A DNA stretch of 64,000 nucleotides from Pegea sp. RAD2-039 (lineage: Eukaryota; Chordata; Thaliacea; Salpida; Salpidae), in contig JAQGEQ010000299.1 of NCBI GenBank assembly GCA_034620365.1, positions 1,488,001-1,552,000 of the forward strand, read 5' to 3'. Made by a program: the position numbers and the translations under genes. Position 1 is the first letter of the stretch, and every line of letters starts with the position of its first letter. Positions 43,801 to 58,700 of this stretch are shown here, piece by piece. The notes beneath the pieces are model-generated. The model was not told where the DNA came from, did not search any database, and was given only the letters and a program-made list of their open reading frames with translations.

Positions 43801-46800
43801 AACTGAAAAGTCTTATAGAACTAGTTACGTTGAGGTAGATTATCATATGAGGCAATGATAAAATGCCACAAGACGCTTTTTATACGCTTCATAATCACTT
43901 TTTACGCTGCATTTCGAATTACATTGAAAGTTTTAGCATCATGATTAAATTTACTTCATTGTTAAATATCGAAAATTGTTCAAATTTCAGTTGTTCTATA
44001 ATTCTAATTAGTCTAAATCTTATGCTTTTAACTAACAACAGATTGTTCGTTTTAAGCAATTTACAATGCAGTGCAACTACAGTACGAATACTTACAACCA
44101 AATATGTTTTCTCTACTCTGATTTTAAAAATATTTTATGAAACGTGTAATAATGCATTTTAGTATGTTCAAAATGATTTTTCAAAATTAGCTATCGTTAG
44201 TTTGTTTTCAAGCATTGGGAGATGTCTACGTAGCTTTCATTAAGCTTTATCGATCAAATGAAAACAATTTATATGTGATAAGACTCTTTGAACCCAAATG
44301 AACGTCTTTATCAACTTTTATCAGATTAATAATGAGAAAAAGTACTTCTAAGTATCCAAAGGTTATTTCAGAAAAGCAACCAGGAAAATTTATGACAATT
44401 TTTTCAAAGCTCCCAGACTAGTTTTTAATCTTGAAAGGAATTTAAGAATTTTACTGACTTGTGTAGACAAAGTATATACTACAATATGGTATCTTATTTC
44501 CTAAAAAACAACTAACGAGAGAAACAGTCCAGCAACATTATAAGAGGTTCGCTTTGAAATTCTAATAAAGTAAAAATCAAGTGAAACAGGAATATTTAAA
44601 CATAAGCTTGTTGGCGGTTGGTAGTTGTTATCTTTGTTAAACCGCAAATTCAATGAAGATAAGTCCTGATTCATAAAATCCAATTTTGATGAGTTGGTTC
44701 ATGAAGGAACTTAGGACAGCAAGCAGCAAAACAGGCTGCCAAGAAATATTAAAAATTCTTAGAACAGTGGCAGGCATGAAAAAAGTTATTATTATTCAAT
44801 TGTCAAAAACATACTTCCTTTCTAGAATTATGTTATAAAATACAGTATAAGCTGAAGTGGTTTGAAATAAACCATTCACAAACTTTAAATACCTATTTTT
44901 AAAATGTTATCATGTGATCTAAATACTTTTATAAAGGATTTCCTAAAATTTAGTGTGTCGAGCTTTTTTATCAACTTTATCAAATAGAGAAAGATGAAAA
45001 GATGAAGAACGATATGATTACAAGCGATAAATATGTTTCGAACAATTCTATTCTTGTAGTAAAACCTTTTTTTGATAATTTTCTTAACTGAATTTTATTG
45101 AGTCTTAGAAGTCTTATAAGTAAAAAATTGGTTTTTCGCAAATTGATAATATATGCATATCTGATTTTTAATAATAATCCAACCAAAACTTAAAGTATAA
45201 AATTGAAGTATTTAAGTATTTAAGAGAAGTAAAATAACTTTGTCAACTTAAAATATTTATACCCATCAAAGTTTTATTACAAAACTAAAAATTAAAAAAG
45301 CTAAGAAATGACTTGATAAAATAAATATGATTCTCTAAAAAAATCTCATTTAACTACACAAGTGTTAATTTTCAATCTTAGTTTAAATCTTTAAGCTTAC
45401 CCTTTTTGATTGCACTAACATCAGTAGTACTCAGAAAATCAGCATTTTGAACCTGCAGGTTTTGTGGCTTTAAAACAAATTTTTTTGAAGCAAGTTAGTT
45501 TTTATATCTAACAATTATTCATCGACAGTTTTTATAAACTTGTATTAGTGGAAATTAAAAATGGCTTTTAATCTATAATCATTTTAAAAAGTGAATTCTA
45601 GTTTTGATAGTTTATTATATTCTCAAAGTTTTAAACAAACTTGGTTTTCATCAACAGCAATTTCTCCAGAATGCATCAAGTGTAAAGATGTTCCCAGCAT
45701 ATCAACCTGATCTTGTTGATGACTGTTTTGAAGAAGGTCTTCTTGCTGCCTTACAAACTCTAAATCTTCACCATTTCTACATCAAAAACACTCTTACTTT
45801 ATGTTTAAGTTGTATAAAACGAAAATAAACCTTCCTGCTTGTTGTAACACCTGATGAGATATTCCAGTATGCAAAGAAGGCATCAGCTGTTGACTTCCAT
45901 AAGTATATGAGGACTATAAAATAAATAGAACATTTAGTAGTGGTTTAAACAAACTAAACATTCGGATTATATTCTATTAATTAGTTTGAAAGAAATAAAA
46001 ACTGAAAAAAATATTGAAGCTTATAAAATAATTACAACATCTTAAAAATATATTTTTGCACGATTTCACTTCATCAAAATAGGTTTCATATAAACCGATT
46101 CTTTTTTTACCTGAAGATATGGATCACCTTGCTGTGAATGATTACTAAATTCTATATGCGAAGGTTGATTGTATTGAGCCATAGGAATAAACTGCTGTTG
46201 AGACATTTCAAAACCATTACTTACACTGAACCTGCAAATATATTCATCAATCATTTGACATTCTAAAAAATCATCATCTTCTGAGCCATTACTACTTTTT
46301 ATCTGAATTATTTTTTATAATAAAGTGATACAAGTAGATTTTCTTAATAAGAGCCAAAGCAGAGTTTTTTGCGTGTTGTGTGTATTTAAATGGGTCATGT
46401 TAACAAGATTAGTAGAATTTTCTTGTCTATTTTAAGTTTTAAAACAACCTAAGTTGTATCATTATAAAGTTTTTCTTTTAGATTGTTCAACAAATTTAGC
46501 GAAAATACAAAAACGTTAACTGTAGCGATAAGCTACTTACTATTAAAACAGAAATACAGAAATAAAATGATAAGGTTCAGCTTAGTGTATCAAAAAGATG
46601 TAGAAAAAGTAAGATCACCTTGTAGTGGGAGTTGGGCTGTAAGGCTGAAAGGTATCTGAAGATACAGTGTCCAATTGAGTCAGTCTTCCTTGCTGTTCAT
46701 GGGTCGCTGAGTCTGGTCGAGCCTGTACAAATAAGTTATGTATCAAATAGAGTCATGCGTCTTATAATAAAGAAAATAATATCATCCTTGCGCTTGATTT

Positions 46801-47331
46801 AAATTATAGTTTATTGAGACTCTTCTTTCTTTATAGCTAAATTTGTAGATTCTTAAACAACTGTCCGTATTACTTAGCTGTTAAATATTACTGTTATAAA
46901 AGATTACGTAATAAGTGACCACGGCTCGGTAATTATGATTTTATAAATCTGCATAAAATTTTTGCAAAGTAATAAAGTCAAGATTAATAATGGTGGAAAT
47001 TATTTTCGTCTAGTAATCGAAAAAAATATAAAAAAATTATTCTAAATACCTCAACTTGAGAAATAAAGTTGTTGCTATATGATGATGATAACATCACATT
47101 ATTTGAAGAGATGCTGATATTATCTATTCCACGTTGTATTTTCGGGGGTGGCGATCCTAACCGCGAATCAGAAGTTGTTGGAGTGACGTCACCATTATTA
47201 CTGCTTCCACTACTGTGATTTATTTGACCTCCTCGTTGAGATATGGACTGGTTATTTGGTGCTCTTGATAGTCCTAGTGGCGATGTCTCACCACCACATC
47301 TTAGAGACGAATTATCCAATGAAAGGTTCAT
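40853..47331 (-). CDS. TFAP2: AP-2 family transcription factor, complete, 12 coding exons
   Basis: Nuclear dimeric activator that binds GCCN3GGC-type sites. Coding exons: 47050-47331, 46619-46722, 46111-46231, 45831-45913, 45641-45776, 45401-45452, 42981-43073, 42268-42418, 42093-42211, 41896-42037, 41231-41402 and 40853-41119. Phases match at all 11 introns; 1,722 nt give 573 aa. Residues 1-250 are a Ser/Gln/Asn-rich transactivation region. LHTGISHQ and RQQEDLL match vertebrate LHTHRGLPHQL and RHEDLL. An IKK motif lies at about 257. The DNA-binding and helix-span-helix region (about 294-495) is nearly vertebrate: [89 protein letters not shown]. An in-frame TAA three codons before the ATG fixes the start. 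Intron 9 (42038-42092) is GC-AG. The acceptor at 47344-47345 implies an upstream 5' UTR exon. Confidence 0.96.
42038..42092 (-). other. 55-nt GC-AG intron in AP-2
   Basis: The exon ends GTC GAA G, and the next bases are GCAATT. The next exon starts GT GAA GCT after TCATCAG. Using GC as donor restores the invariant AP-2 order [13 protein letters not shown], and any nearby GT donor gives a stop or the wrong frame. The size is close to the 54- and 56-nt introns of the same gene. Confidence 0.8.
43074..45400. other. Longest AP-2 intron
   Basis: A 2,327-nt intron with GTAAGC donor and TTAG acceptor, joining the IKK exon to the exon that reads [12 protein letters not shown] (matching vertebrate PVSLSKS). 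No extra exon or repeat was recognised inside. Confidence 0.7.
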
Positions 47332-47343
47332 AGTTTGTTATTT

Positions 47344-49440
47344 CTGAATAGATTTGTTCAAAATTTGATTTGTGAGATTTTCTAAATAAGTGAAAATATA
47401 ACAAACCGTTTTAGTTGTGTTTTCAAGTGATGGTTTGGTTCGACTGAACTACAATCATAAACTGTATTACATTCGAAAAGTAGATTATTGTAAATACGAT
47501 AGAGATTGTTCAGCAGAATATTACAGTCGGTTTAGGCGTTAAAAATTGTTAAAAAATCCCAAAAATTAAAATAATCGTATCTAGATTTCTAAACAAAATC
47601 AAGCTTCAGAGTAATGTCAATAGTTAAATACAATAATCAGCAAACATTTTCAGTCGTTTGTAATTAAAATAAACTGAAGTAGTTTATAATTGTAAACTTT
47701 ATTGCGTGTCTTATGAATGTCTAAATGATAAAAGCTTATTACCAAAGCAGCCTAGTATAATTGTGACAGTATAAGACACGAACTAAAAATTATTTTGTAG
47801 GTAAATATGTAGAAATGAAATGATTGCAAAATATTTATTATCAAATAGCAGTTTTCTGATTATTTCTCTTTATCATTATTAGATTTGTCGACAAATAAGT
47901 CAATCAAGCATAATTAAACTATTTATCGGTAAAAATGTAAAATAAATCGTTTGATTAATTGTTTAAAAAAAAGTCACATTGTTTTCTTTTATTTTCAAAA
48001 ATCTACTGCGATTATTTTGTTTATTTTGATAGTCTTGGCATATTCCTTAATTGCAAAACTGCTTTTTTGGTAAAGCCTACAATTTATCATAAGTTTTGCC
48101 AATAAACATAAATAACACACCTCCAATAACAACACAATCATCAATTACACATTCCTTAACGAAAACCGTTTTGAAATCTGTAGACTTTAAAAATAAAATC
48201 ATATCTATATATCAATACAAATCATAAAACCTGTACACGTTCAGTGACTATAAACGATGAACAATTTTTGCATATAATAAACTAAAACTAAATTTCAGGC
48301 TTACCTGACTTATCAAGTAATTTGGCCAAGTAAATAAAGATATAATTTCATTAACTACAGTCGAATTTAGAATACAACCACACAATAACTGCCTAGTTAA
48401 AACAACCGAAAACCATTTAATCTAGAGTTATAAGAATGAAAAAAATCTTGATTATTACAGGGATCTTTTGCAAGAGCTCTAAGATTGATATTTTTTAAGT
48501 CTTTGATTTGTATGTGTTGCTAATTTGGACATAGTACATTACTAATTTTTAAAATAATCAAGTTGGGTATTCATCATTCACAATAAGGTAAACGGTATTT
48601 TTGATTTAGCGAAAAAAAGACGAAATATTTATTTAAATTGTGCTTAACCAATTTAACAATTTTGGTTTAGAAATATAGGTAGGAAGAAGGGCAGTAAAAC
48701 CACTATAAGTCTTTACAAAGAGAAAGAATGAGATAGAAAAGATAAAAAGCTCATTCGTGAAATCTTTCCTTATCATTACATCTTAAATTTTTCTCTTGTA
48801 TCTTTTTTTATAGTGAGTCTCCCTAGTTAACAAAATTTCTATTCTAGAAGGAATGTAATAGATAAATGTCTATGATATTATAAAGAAAAAATTTAAGGAG
48901 AATTAAAGTAAGCGCTAGTTACATCTTTAGTTTTACATTTTTTCGATTTAAGAATTTTCAGGTAGGGTTCGACATTTGCTTTTATCATTTAATCATTTAA
49001 TGAAAATGTTAAAAAATGTATGACCAGAATTAGTATGTAGCCAAAATGGCTTGGTACTATGTGAGTAATGATCTGATTAACTTTTGGTAAAACTTTTTTA
49101 AAACAATTTTCATTTCATTTATTTTAAGCTAAAGGAAAATTAGAATTAATAAGTTGACTTAATGTTACTTCAAAACAAACATGTGATGAAAATTGTTATC
49201 CTCACACGCAAAGAATTTATTTTTATATAGTAAGAGCACTACTTCTGAAATAAAAAAATGGGCTAAAGAATGGAAAAGACATGAAGAAAAACAAAAGTTT
49301 GAGTGACTTCTTAGAAATAAAAACGCTTCAAAATGTTTACATCTTACATGTTTTGGAAAGATCAACTATATTGACAATGTGGTTGATTGAAAAACTGATG
49401 CTTGCCAACTATTGTAGAGCATAAAAGTAACAAACTAAAA
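47344..49440. other. Upstream of AP-2, probable 5' UTR intron or promoter-proximal DNA
   Basis: AT-rich DNA between the predicted leader acceptor (TCTATTCAG, minus strand) and the GC-richer block at 49.4-49.7 kb. No coding exon was seen. Confidence 0.45.
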
Positions 49441-49487
49441 AAAAAACTCTCTTTGACTACCTCTTAGCTTGCCTCTAATAGCTTGCT

Positions 49488-49635
49488 GCCAACGGCACTG
49501 CCTCTGGCTTATAACTGTATCCTAAGGCTGAAACTCATAAACTATAAGGTTTGTTTCTGCGCACAGTTCGACATGTCAGTCTAGAACTTCAGTTGAGCTT
49601 CTTCTTCTTGAGTTGTAGTTAAATTGCCTGGAGGC
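49488..49635. promoter_or_regulatory. Cluster of AP-2 consensus binding sites upstream of AP-2
   Basis: Two perfect GCCN3GGC palindromes, GCCAACGGC at 49488-49496 and GCCTCTGGC at 49500-49508, lie 12 bp apart. A GCCN4GGC variant (GCCTGGAGGC) is at 49626-49635. They sit in a locally GC-richer block (about 49440-49720) that is 2.2-2.3 kb upstream of the AP-2 start codon. The sites are seen directly; autoregulation is inferred, in line with known AP-2 self-regulation in vertebrates. Confidence 0.55.
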
Positions 49636-49720
49636 AAAATTATCTTTTCTTTCTTTTATGACGCAAATAAAATCAAAGTAAGTATCTGAGAGGATTTTGG
49701 TTTTTTGGCGCGTACAAGCA

Positions 49721-52700
49721 AGCGTTTTTATTGGTGATCTTTTTTTAGCGTTGATATCAGTTATTTTTGGATGATAAAAATCAAATCATAAGTAAATGAT
49801 ATGAGAGTGCTGACAGCTACCTTTAAACACACCTTTTAGTTACAAAAATCATTTTTGTCTATTGTTTTTGATTTCTAAAATGTCACAAAAGTTATTATAA
49901 TCTTCAAGTGACTTTAAACTTTCATCGACAAACACATAACCTCGCAAACTCGCCTTGGGCATTTAAACTGTCATTTTGAGAGCAAACAAGACTAAAAACT
50001 TATATAAACGTTTTCAAACTGTTGTTGCAAATTCGTGTAAGGTAGTTACTAATTTTGATTCTCATTTAATCCACTCAGTAGAGAGCTGATAAATTCTTCT
50101 AGCTAAAAGTCTTCACCAATAGTAATAACTTACAGCAGGTTAGATGCTCTTGATAGCTTTTTTGTTTTTCTTTTTAGTTTTTCAAGTAAATTTCATATAA
50201 AATTGGCTTGCTGTTAAAAGAATTTATTCTACACACTATGAAAATCAAGATTTCGAGTAATTTCTACCCTAATTTGAGATTTTAACTTTATTTTTTAGGT
50301 TTTTTATTGAAAATAGAATATAAAAGCTGAAATTCCAGTACGGGTTATCGTTTCATGAAATTTTTTCAAGCTATTTATAACTCTATTTATATTTAGTATT
50401 GATTTTTATTTTTGAATATTTTATCTTATTTGTTTCAAAACTTTTAACAAAATCTATATTTATAATTTGCAAGATTAATTCTGCGGCAAATCAATTTTAT
50501 TTTTTACAAATTTCATGTAAAAAAATTAATAAATCTCAATCAAAATAGTTTTCTTACTCTTCAGCAACTATGTATTTTATCTTCTGGAAAATCATAAAAA
50601 TAACTTTGGTACAAAACTATTATGAAATATGCCAGCAATTCTATAAAATATAAAAACAATTTCTTATTCAATAAGTCAAAATGTAAAATACTTATACCAG
50701 TTAATTCCAAGTTCAAAATTTCTATCAAATAAAATAACTTCTTCACTGAATCTTTTTTAAAGCAAAGATTTTGCAACAACATAATCAAAAAACTAATCTT
50801 AGTTTAATAAGAATTTTTTGCAAAGGCAGTAAATTTTTTTTTTGTAATTACACTGTAAAGCTAAAAACTTTTTTCAGTATTAAATTTTTTTATGAATGAC
50901 ACATTTACCAAAACCTGAAAAGTTCTAATATTTATCTATATTTAGTTTTTTTCTCATTTATGTTCTCACATAGTCATGAATTAAATTTCATGCTAGTAGT
51001 TCCTTCTTTTCCCCTCTATAAATAATATTTACGTTTATTGTCAACTTTTTAATGTTTACTCTCGACGCAAAATACGATAACATATCTTTTAAGCTAATAA
51101 ATTTAAAACAAACAAAGAGTAAACAAAAATTATGTCTTCTTAAAATATTTTGTATAAATATCAAAAAAATATTATTTCGAGTTTTTACTAAATTTAATTG
51201 ATTCTTTAAAAGCAGATAAACCAATTCCATTAAATTGATTGTAGCTGATAAATCTGCTGAGCATCTGAAGACTTCGAATTAGAGAGAATTTTGAAAATGT
51301 TCAATAATATCAAGGTGAAATATTTCAATCATTATTCTTTTTACACATCTCATTCTTTTGTAGCATCGACTAAACAACAATTCCGTTGTGATATGGCTTC
51401 AAAAAGACTTTCTAAACATCAAACTTTAAGACCGTAGATCACAGTTGTCAGTGATGATGAGTTAGAAAGTGAAGTCTTTGATGTCTAGCTTAGGTTTGCT
51501 ATCTTATTTCTTAGATATATTTAAAAATTAAAAAGTAATTATTCTTTTTACAACACTTTGACAGAGGATTTCATGAATAACCCTTGTTACCAATAACTTC
51601 TTTAAATTTAAAATCAATTTTCGTAAAAAGTTGACTGACATAAAAGATTTGACATCCAACTGTATACAACTTTCTAAATTTAGATCAAACATATTTACTT
51701 TTAGTTGAAACAATTTAACCACACTAAATAATACTAGACTCTGTTTTTCTTTCCATGAATCCACAAGAAGCAATTTTTTCTTATAGTATAAAATAGGGTT
51801 CAACATCATTATAGCAAGCAATTTTGATATTAGATTTTAATATTTTGCTGTTTAACCGCAGCACTATTTTTTAGGTTTTAGTTAACTTCGCTGCGTAAGT
51901 GATTTTCAGTTTGCGGTTAGAGCTATCGAACATGTTCATTACTTTAGTGGTGGATGTGGGACATTTTAAGATCTTCGCCACGTTGTTGCATCTGAAGTTA
52001 GCAATTTTCTTCCTTTTCTTCAATATTTTAATGTATCTTCATGAATTCCTTTCAAAAAATTGAGACATTAAGTTCTGTTTAAATGAGAGCCACGTTATGA
52101 CAAGTCAGTGTAAAATGCTAATATTATTTCATGAAGCAACAAAATAAACCTTTTTTAAAAGTATGCTGGCTTGAAGATAAATTATTTCATAAATTGTTTT
52201 TTCTTTGGATTTTATCAATTCAGCTGAATTAAAAATATTTAAGAAACAAAAACAATAATTTGTAATTTTATAATAAAATTTTCAAAAACTTCTGATGAAA
52301 ATTGCAAATTACAACTTTAATCTAAATTTAAAAGAGTAAATAAAATCAAGCTCACCAAAAGTTTATCTTATAGACCAAAATGTATTTGAAATTTGTATAG
52401 CTTTTTAAAGCCTGTTGAAAACGTAATAAAATAATATTATCAGTCATTTAAAAAATAGATGAATATTTTCTTTATCAATCTAAGCTATATTAAAGCAATA
52501 TCCTTTTTTTAATTCGAATTTTATACAAAATCTAATATACAGAGTTTCAAATTCTATCTCTGAAGTAGAATTCTATCAAAACTGATGTTAAATAGAATAT
52601 GATTACCAGTTATCAGTCTCTTCTATTGGATAGTATATTTAAAAAAAAAAAACCTTTAAAGCTGGAATTAATTCAGCACCTAGTCGTAATGACTGGAAAA

Positions 52701-55700
52701 CATTTTTTAAAATTAAATAGCAATTATAAATTAAATCTTTTAATAGTTGAGTCACTAACCTCAGGAAACTTCAATTTCAGCTTTCGTCAACAATTTCTGG
52801 AGACTTTTTCATTAGTAAAGTTTCTACTGATTAAAATCACTGGTAAAAAAGCTTTGAGATTGTTCATCGGCAGTAAGTACAGTTTTATTCTACATAAGGT
52901 GCGATAAATTGAAGCTATTCATTCTTGATAATTTTTCAACTTTTTATTCGAAGAAAGTTTGTCCTCTCAACAAAACGCTGCTTGAATCATAACTTGCACA
53001 ATTTCCACCATGACTAAATTTAGATTAGGATCATAAACAGCAAATTGTAAATCAGATAAGATTGCAAAAAGTGATATAAGCAGAAAAGTGAAATAACTTC
53101 TGGCTTCTTATAAATATTTTTTTTAATATAAAACCTTTTGACTTGGATTGAGAGGTATTAAAAAGTGACTAGGTCTTACATTATAAGTTCACTGTTTATA
53201 AATATTGATTTACTAATTTTTATACAAAACTGACCAAAGAATAAATTTTCTTTTTTAATTGAAATATTTTGCTTAATTTTATCTTTAACTAAACTTGTAG
53301 TATTTTAGTTAGTGTTAAAGGACAAATAACTTTTCAAAAGAATTAATAAAGCTTAGAGTAAGAGAAAAACAGAAGCACTTCTACCCTAAATGAAGTTTGT
53401 TTTTAACGCGTAGAAAATAGTTGGCTGATAAAGCTTCACCATTTTTGTTTTCTTTAACCAAACTAGCAATTTCTTTTTATTACTTCCTTGCTACTTATAC
53501 CAATCCAAAAGTTACTCGCAACAGCCTCAGGGTTTTTACGCTTCACTTATTTTTACTTTGACTATCTTTTCTTTACTTGATAAAATCCCTTAGCACAGTA
53601 AATTTTACTTAAATTCAAGTTCTTTTTCATAGGGTTTTATGAATGACACTTTTCTTAACTCTTTTACACAATTATATAAATTGCTAAGTCAGTCATTGAA
53701 ATTGTCAGTATACTTAAAAAATTACCAATATGGCGCTTTACTTTTAAGCTCAGCTGATGTATTTCTTTGGTTGATTCTGTAGTTTGATTTAACAGCTTTT
53801 TGCTTTTTAAGTATTAACAAAATAAATGTTTAACACCAGTTTTAACTGAATAATTCTTTTCTTAATGGTTTAATTTATGGTAAGATTAATCTTGATTAAA
53901 AAAATTAGTTGTTTATAAGCTAAACATTCAAGATTGATTTAAGTAAATATTTTGTCATCTTGTTGGTTTTGTCATTATTCATAGTTTTCAAAATGCATAG
54001 TAAATAGTGAGAGAGCTTTAATTTTTTACTGGTGAATTTGCTGCTAAATTTCTTGTGAATGAGTAACTTTAAAAGTGAAAACTTACACAAAATTAACAAA
54101 CTCAATTTTGTAACTTAAAAATATTTTATAGGAAATACACAATTTTTTTCTTCATTTTAATCTAAACTGATTAGTCTGTAATTTATCATCATAATCCGCA
54201 AATGTATCATTGATTAAATTCAATATCTTAAGTGTATTTTAATTAACAATTTGTATTCATTTATTAAAAGAGCATAAAATACTGTTTCGAATTATTTCAA
54301 AAGATATTAGACAATTTTCATAATTTAAAATCAATTTGTAAGTTTCTTACACTTTGTGGTCGAAGATGTTATTAATATGTATCTTTATGAAACAAAAGTA
54401 AAAAAATATAAAACTGAATACTAACTGAACCTCAAATTCACATATACTTTTTTTTATAATGTAAGGGTTTTTGAGAAAGAGACAAATAAAATGCACTCTT
54501 CTAATTCATTTCGATTGATTGAACTAAGTTTTTTTAAAAGCCTTGTGATTAACTCATAATAACAAACTAGATGGTATAAGCTAAACTTCACATCATTGAA
54601 AGTGATTAGGTAGATTTGTACATCTGATTTTAAATAATAATTAAAGTTAATATTTGTAAATAAGTAATTTTCATAACTATAAGTTTTTTAATCATTTAAT
54701 GTATCCTTATGTATTTCAATGATTTAATTAATTGTTACTCAAACAGTTTTACTTTTTTTTCAAAAGATATCCTAAGAAGATGATATTCTGTGAATATTAG
54801 TCTGTAATCTTGAAACTTGATTAGCCACTGTTGTTTCTATGTTTGCCTTTTGTTCTTTCTGTTTAAAGTTTTTGGTCCAAAAGTTTTTTTATTTATTTTA
54901 AACTTTTTTTTATTAATTAAACTGCTATGGTATCAATTTGGAATTTTTATTATAACTGTTGATATATTATTTTTTATAAAATATATATTCCATACATTTT
55001 TAAAAAGTTGCCAATAAGTTCAATAAAATGGATTTCTACAAAATTTATATTGGATTAGACAAAATTACGAACCAGAACATCAGCTTTTTTTTGTTCCTTA
55101 CATGAAAAAAATTCATTATTTTGAATGTCTTTATGTAAAGATTTATTTAGTAAACAAAATGAAATATTTCAACTAAATATTTATATAGTAGATTTGAAAA
55201 ATTTATTTTTGTAACATGTAAGACAGGTTAAGCCACTCACCTTCAAACTAAAGTTTACAAATTATTTAGATTAAATATTTATAAGAAATAAAAATATGTT
55301 TCATTTAATAAAAGTTTATACTGATATTACAAATTTATCATTCTAAATTTAAAAGCTTATCTTATTATAGATAAACTTCTTAAAGTTACAATACCAAATT
55401 ACAGAAATACATTTTAATTTATTTTTCACATTTCTCAATATGAGTTGTCAGTTATTACAATTTGTAGATTTTGTTGCATCAACAAAATTTATTTAATGAA
55501 ACTATTTGCTGAAATATCTTTAAATTAATGATTTAATTTATTCTTGGTTTTTTATTGTTTCATAAACTAACTAGTTTTATTACTTTAAGTTAAAAGTAGT
55601 TCATTCATTTTATAGTTAGATTACACAGTTTTATAAGCTATAAAAGAAAACAAAAAAAGTTGAATAGATTTAAAAGTTGTGGATTACATCTTGCATTTGT

Positions 55701-58700
55701 TCAAATAAGAAAACATGTTAAGCTTTTGTCGTAAGCATTATACAACTAAATATAAAATCAAAATGCAATTAAGGAATCTGATGCAAGTTAATTATATAAC
55801 TGAAACAGACTTCTTCAATTAATTTAGAATGTTTTACGGTTTGATTTTAATCATTTATAAGTCTATTATCATTAAGTGTATTTTTTTATAATAAATTCTA
55901 AAAGAGTCTACTTAGCCTTTTTTTCAAAAATCAACAATTTATTATAAAAGTTTTTGATTAAAGTAGAATCAGTCTAGACCAAGCATTTTAATTTCTTAAA
56001 AGTTTTTTTTTCAGCAAAAATTTAGAAAGTAAAACTATGAAAAATTTTAAACAAATTCTTTTAAGATTTCCAAGTATAAATTTTTCTAATAATAATTCAG
56101 TTGAACTTTAAACCACATTATATGTTTGAATTTAAATAATTTAGATCTGATATTATCTTATCTCTATTCTTTGATGAAAGCCTAAATGATATTTCACAAT
56201 ATTTTAAAGGTATATCAAATTGATCATACAAAAGAACTTTCTTTGTTTTTTAGTATTTTGCTTTTTAATTTATTTAGGTTTATAAAACGTAACAATTATT
56301 TAAGATTGGTCTTATTTTTATTTTTATAACTGTTGAAATTGAATTAGCTTTACAAATAAATATATTGTAATTGAAAGTAAATTAATCCAATATATATCAA
56401 ATGTAAAATCTTGAAAAACAGAAATAAATAGAAACTTTTTGATTATTAACTACATTGAAAATTTCATAACTTTGGAATTACCTTTTCAAAACATCTTGCA
56501 AATTGTTTTGTAAATTAGAGAAAACATTAAAAGAAAAATGAATATTTCCAAGATAAAGAAAACGTTTAAGAAACAAACATTTTTATGAAATTACTTTCAA
56601 ATGCCTTCTTATGTAAGGTTTCAGCGGTTTTTAGCTTTAAAATTATAGCATTCAGAAAAAAGCTGAGTAACTAATGTATCCAAGTTCTACTTCCCCGTTT
56701 TATCTCAAGTTTGCCAACAAATTAATCTGAATTAAAAAGTCTAATATTTTCTACAATAATCTTTTTCGAAGTATAATTCAAACACATCAATTTTCAGATA
56801 TTTTTTCCAACTTACTTCAGTTTAAATGCAGAAAGTACAAAATTGTAATTGCCTAAAATCATTTAAGGTCACGTCCCGACCACGATAGCTTATATTAAAA
56901 AAGTTAATAACTTTCAATAAAGTAATCTTGTTGTAATCTGTTATATAAAATAACTTGACAATACTTGGCTTATTTCTTATAACTTTTTTCATTAACTTAT
57001 GAACTTTTCAATTGTGTTTTATCTCAATAATCAATTATTATTAAAAAGTAAAATCTTTTATCAATTTATTTAAAATTTATTTAAGAATTTACATTTAAAT
57101 GTAAAAAAATTGGTCTGTAAAGTATTTGTTTTCAAAATATTGTTTTATAAATATAAAAGTACTATTAGATATATGTTTTAGATTACATTTACAAATCAAA
57201 GCATACTTAATTAAATAAATTTGTCGGCCTTCAATGGCTGTCTACTTATAATCATATTTTATTAAAGTTTGTTTTGAAACAAATTAAAAGCGGAAAGTTA
57301 GAAATTAAAAAAAAGTTTGGTTTACATAACAACGATTTTTCACTTTTTACCATTTTTGTGTTACGTAGATATATCATAAGTTTTTTGATATCAGTAAATA
57401 ATTTTTTTTAAATAATGTTTAATTAAAAGTTTCAGAGTTATTTTTTTCACATAAAGAATTTCTTTTATGTATGAAAATTTTGTTTGAAGAAATTGTCCTT
57501 ACTATAAACCTATTCGTTATTTAACTCTGATTTTTTTAAAGTTAATACACAAAAAAAGTATAATTGAACCCTATCAAAAACTCATTGCACTATCGACTTT
57601 TTAATAATAATTCTGTGACTCAGAAATAAGAAATGTTTTTATGAAATTTTTCAAAAATTATGAAACATTTTAAGGAAAAAAGAATGGCCGAGGATACAGC
57701 AACAAAATAAAAATTTCATTTAAGTAAGATGTCTTTAAAAATCTCTTTAATACTAATGGGGATTCTTTAAAGTATTTAATATTCTTATTTTCATATTATA
57801 TTGTTGAAAAATATTCATTTTCAATTCAAAGCTACTAATAGTTATATTATGTAATTAGTTTAATTCTGGAATAGAAAATGAAAGAAAGCTTTTCAGCTTT
57901 TGTATAATGTTGTATACTGAAACGTTTTCCATAGTTTATAAAAACATCAACGCTTAAATAAGATTTCATGGTTTTAGTATTCATGATAAAGCATCGAAAT
58001 TGCTGCAAAACAACATTTTGAAGTCCTTTATCAAAAGCTTTAAACTTGACTTGATATTTGTAATTTGATTTTCAGATTTTTGATATCTTTACCGATACTT
58101 GAAAAATAAATTTTGTAAAATGATTCAGACTTTTTAGTAATTTGATTTTATCTAGTGTTTCAATGTTTCAGACCATAAGTTAATTTATCGACTACCTGTT
58201 GATTCAAACTTGCATCTAACTTTTTAACCAGCTGAATAGTTATGACTTCCAGCAATTACAATAAGTTGTAAACTTACTTTATGATAGTTTTCCACTAAAG
58301 TTTGATGCAGTTAAATTTGTTTTTCAAAGTGATTACTTTACTCTAATTTAATTAGAAACAAACCAATAGAGCTGATAAATTCATATACCAAAATTAATCG
58401 TGTTTACAATGGCTTTAGTGGTCAAGCTGCGATTCAAACAAAAGTGCTTTTTGTGTTTCACTGCATTTATGAATACTTCATCAAGATATTTAATTCAACA
58501 ATCTAAATCCAATCATCCTATATATCCTATAATATATTTTGTAATCACTTTAAACATTAGAAATTCAAATTTTTGGTTTAGTTTATTTTATTTTATTTCT
58601 TTTTATTTTATTATATCTGCTATTACAAAACAAAAAACTATTTGGTTAATTAAATATAAATTAAGAAATGCTTGATCCCTTAAACATTTATTTAATTTTA

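Noticed and set aside
47184..47191. CRE palindrome (TGACGTCA) as a regulatory site
   Set aside because: It lies inside AP-2 coding exon 1, where the codons explain it; no other support.
48961..48980. GGTTCGA as a tRNA B-box
   Set aside because: No A-box at the right distance and no cloverleaf could be drawn.
51290..52140. Patches with coding-like codons as a possible pseudogene
   Set aside because: Short frames broken by stops with no recognisable family on either strand; not enough to call.
52599..52907. 102-codon plus-strand open frame
   Set aside because: Composition typical of random AT-rich DNA, no motif, no supporting splice sites or flanking signals.
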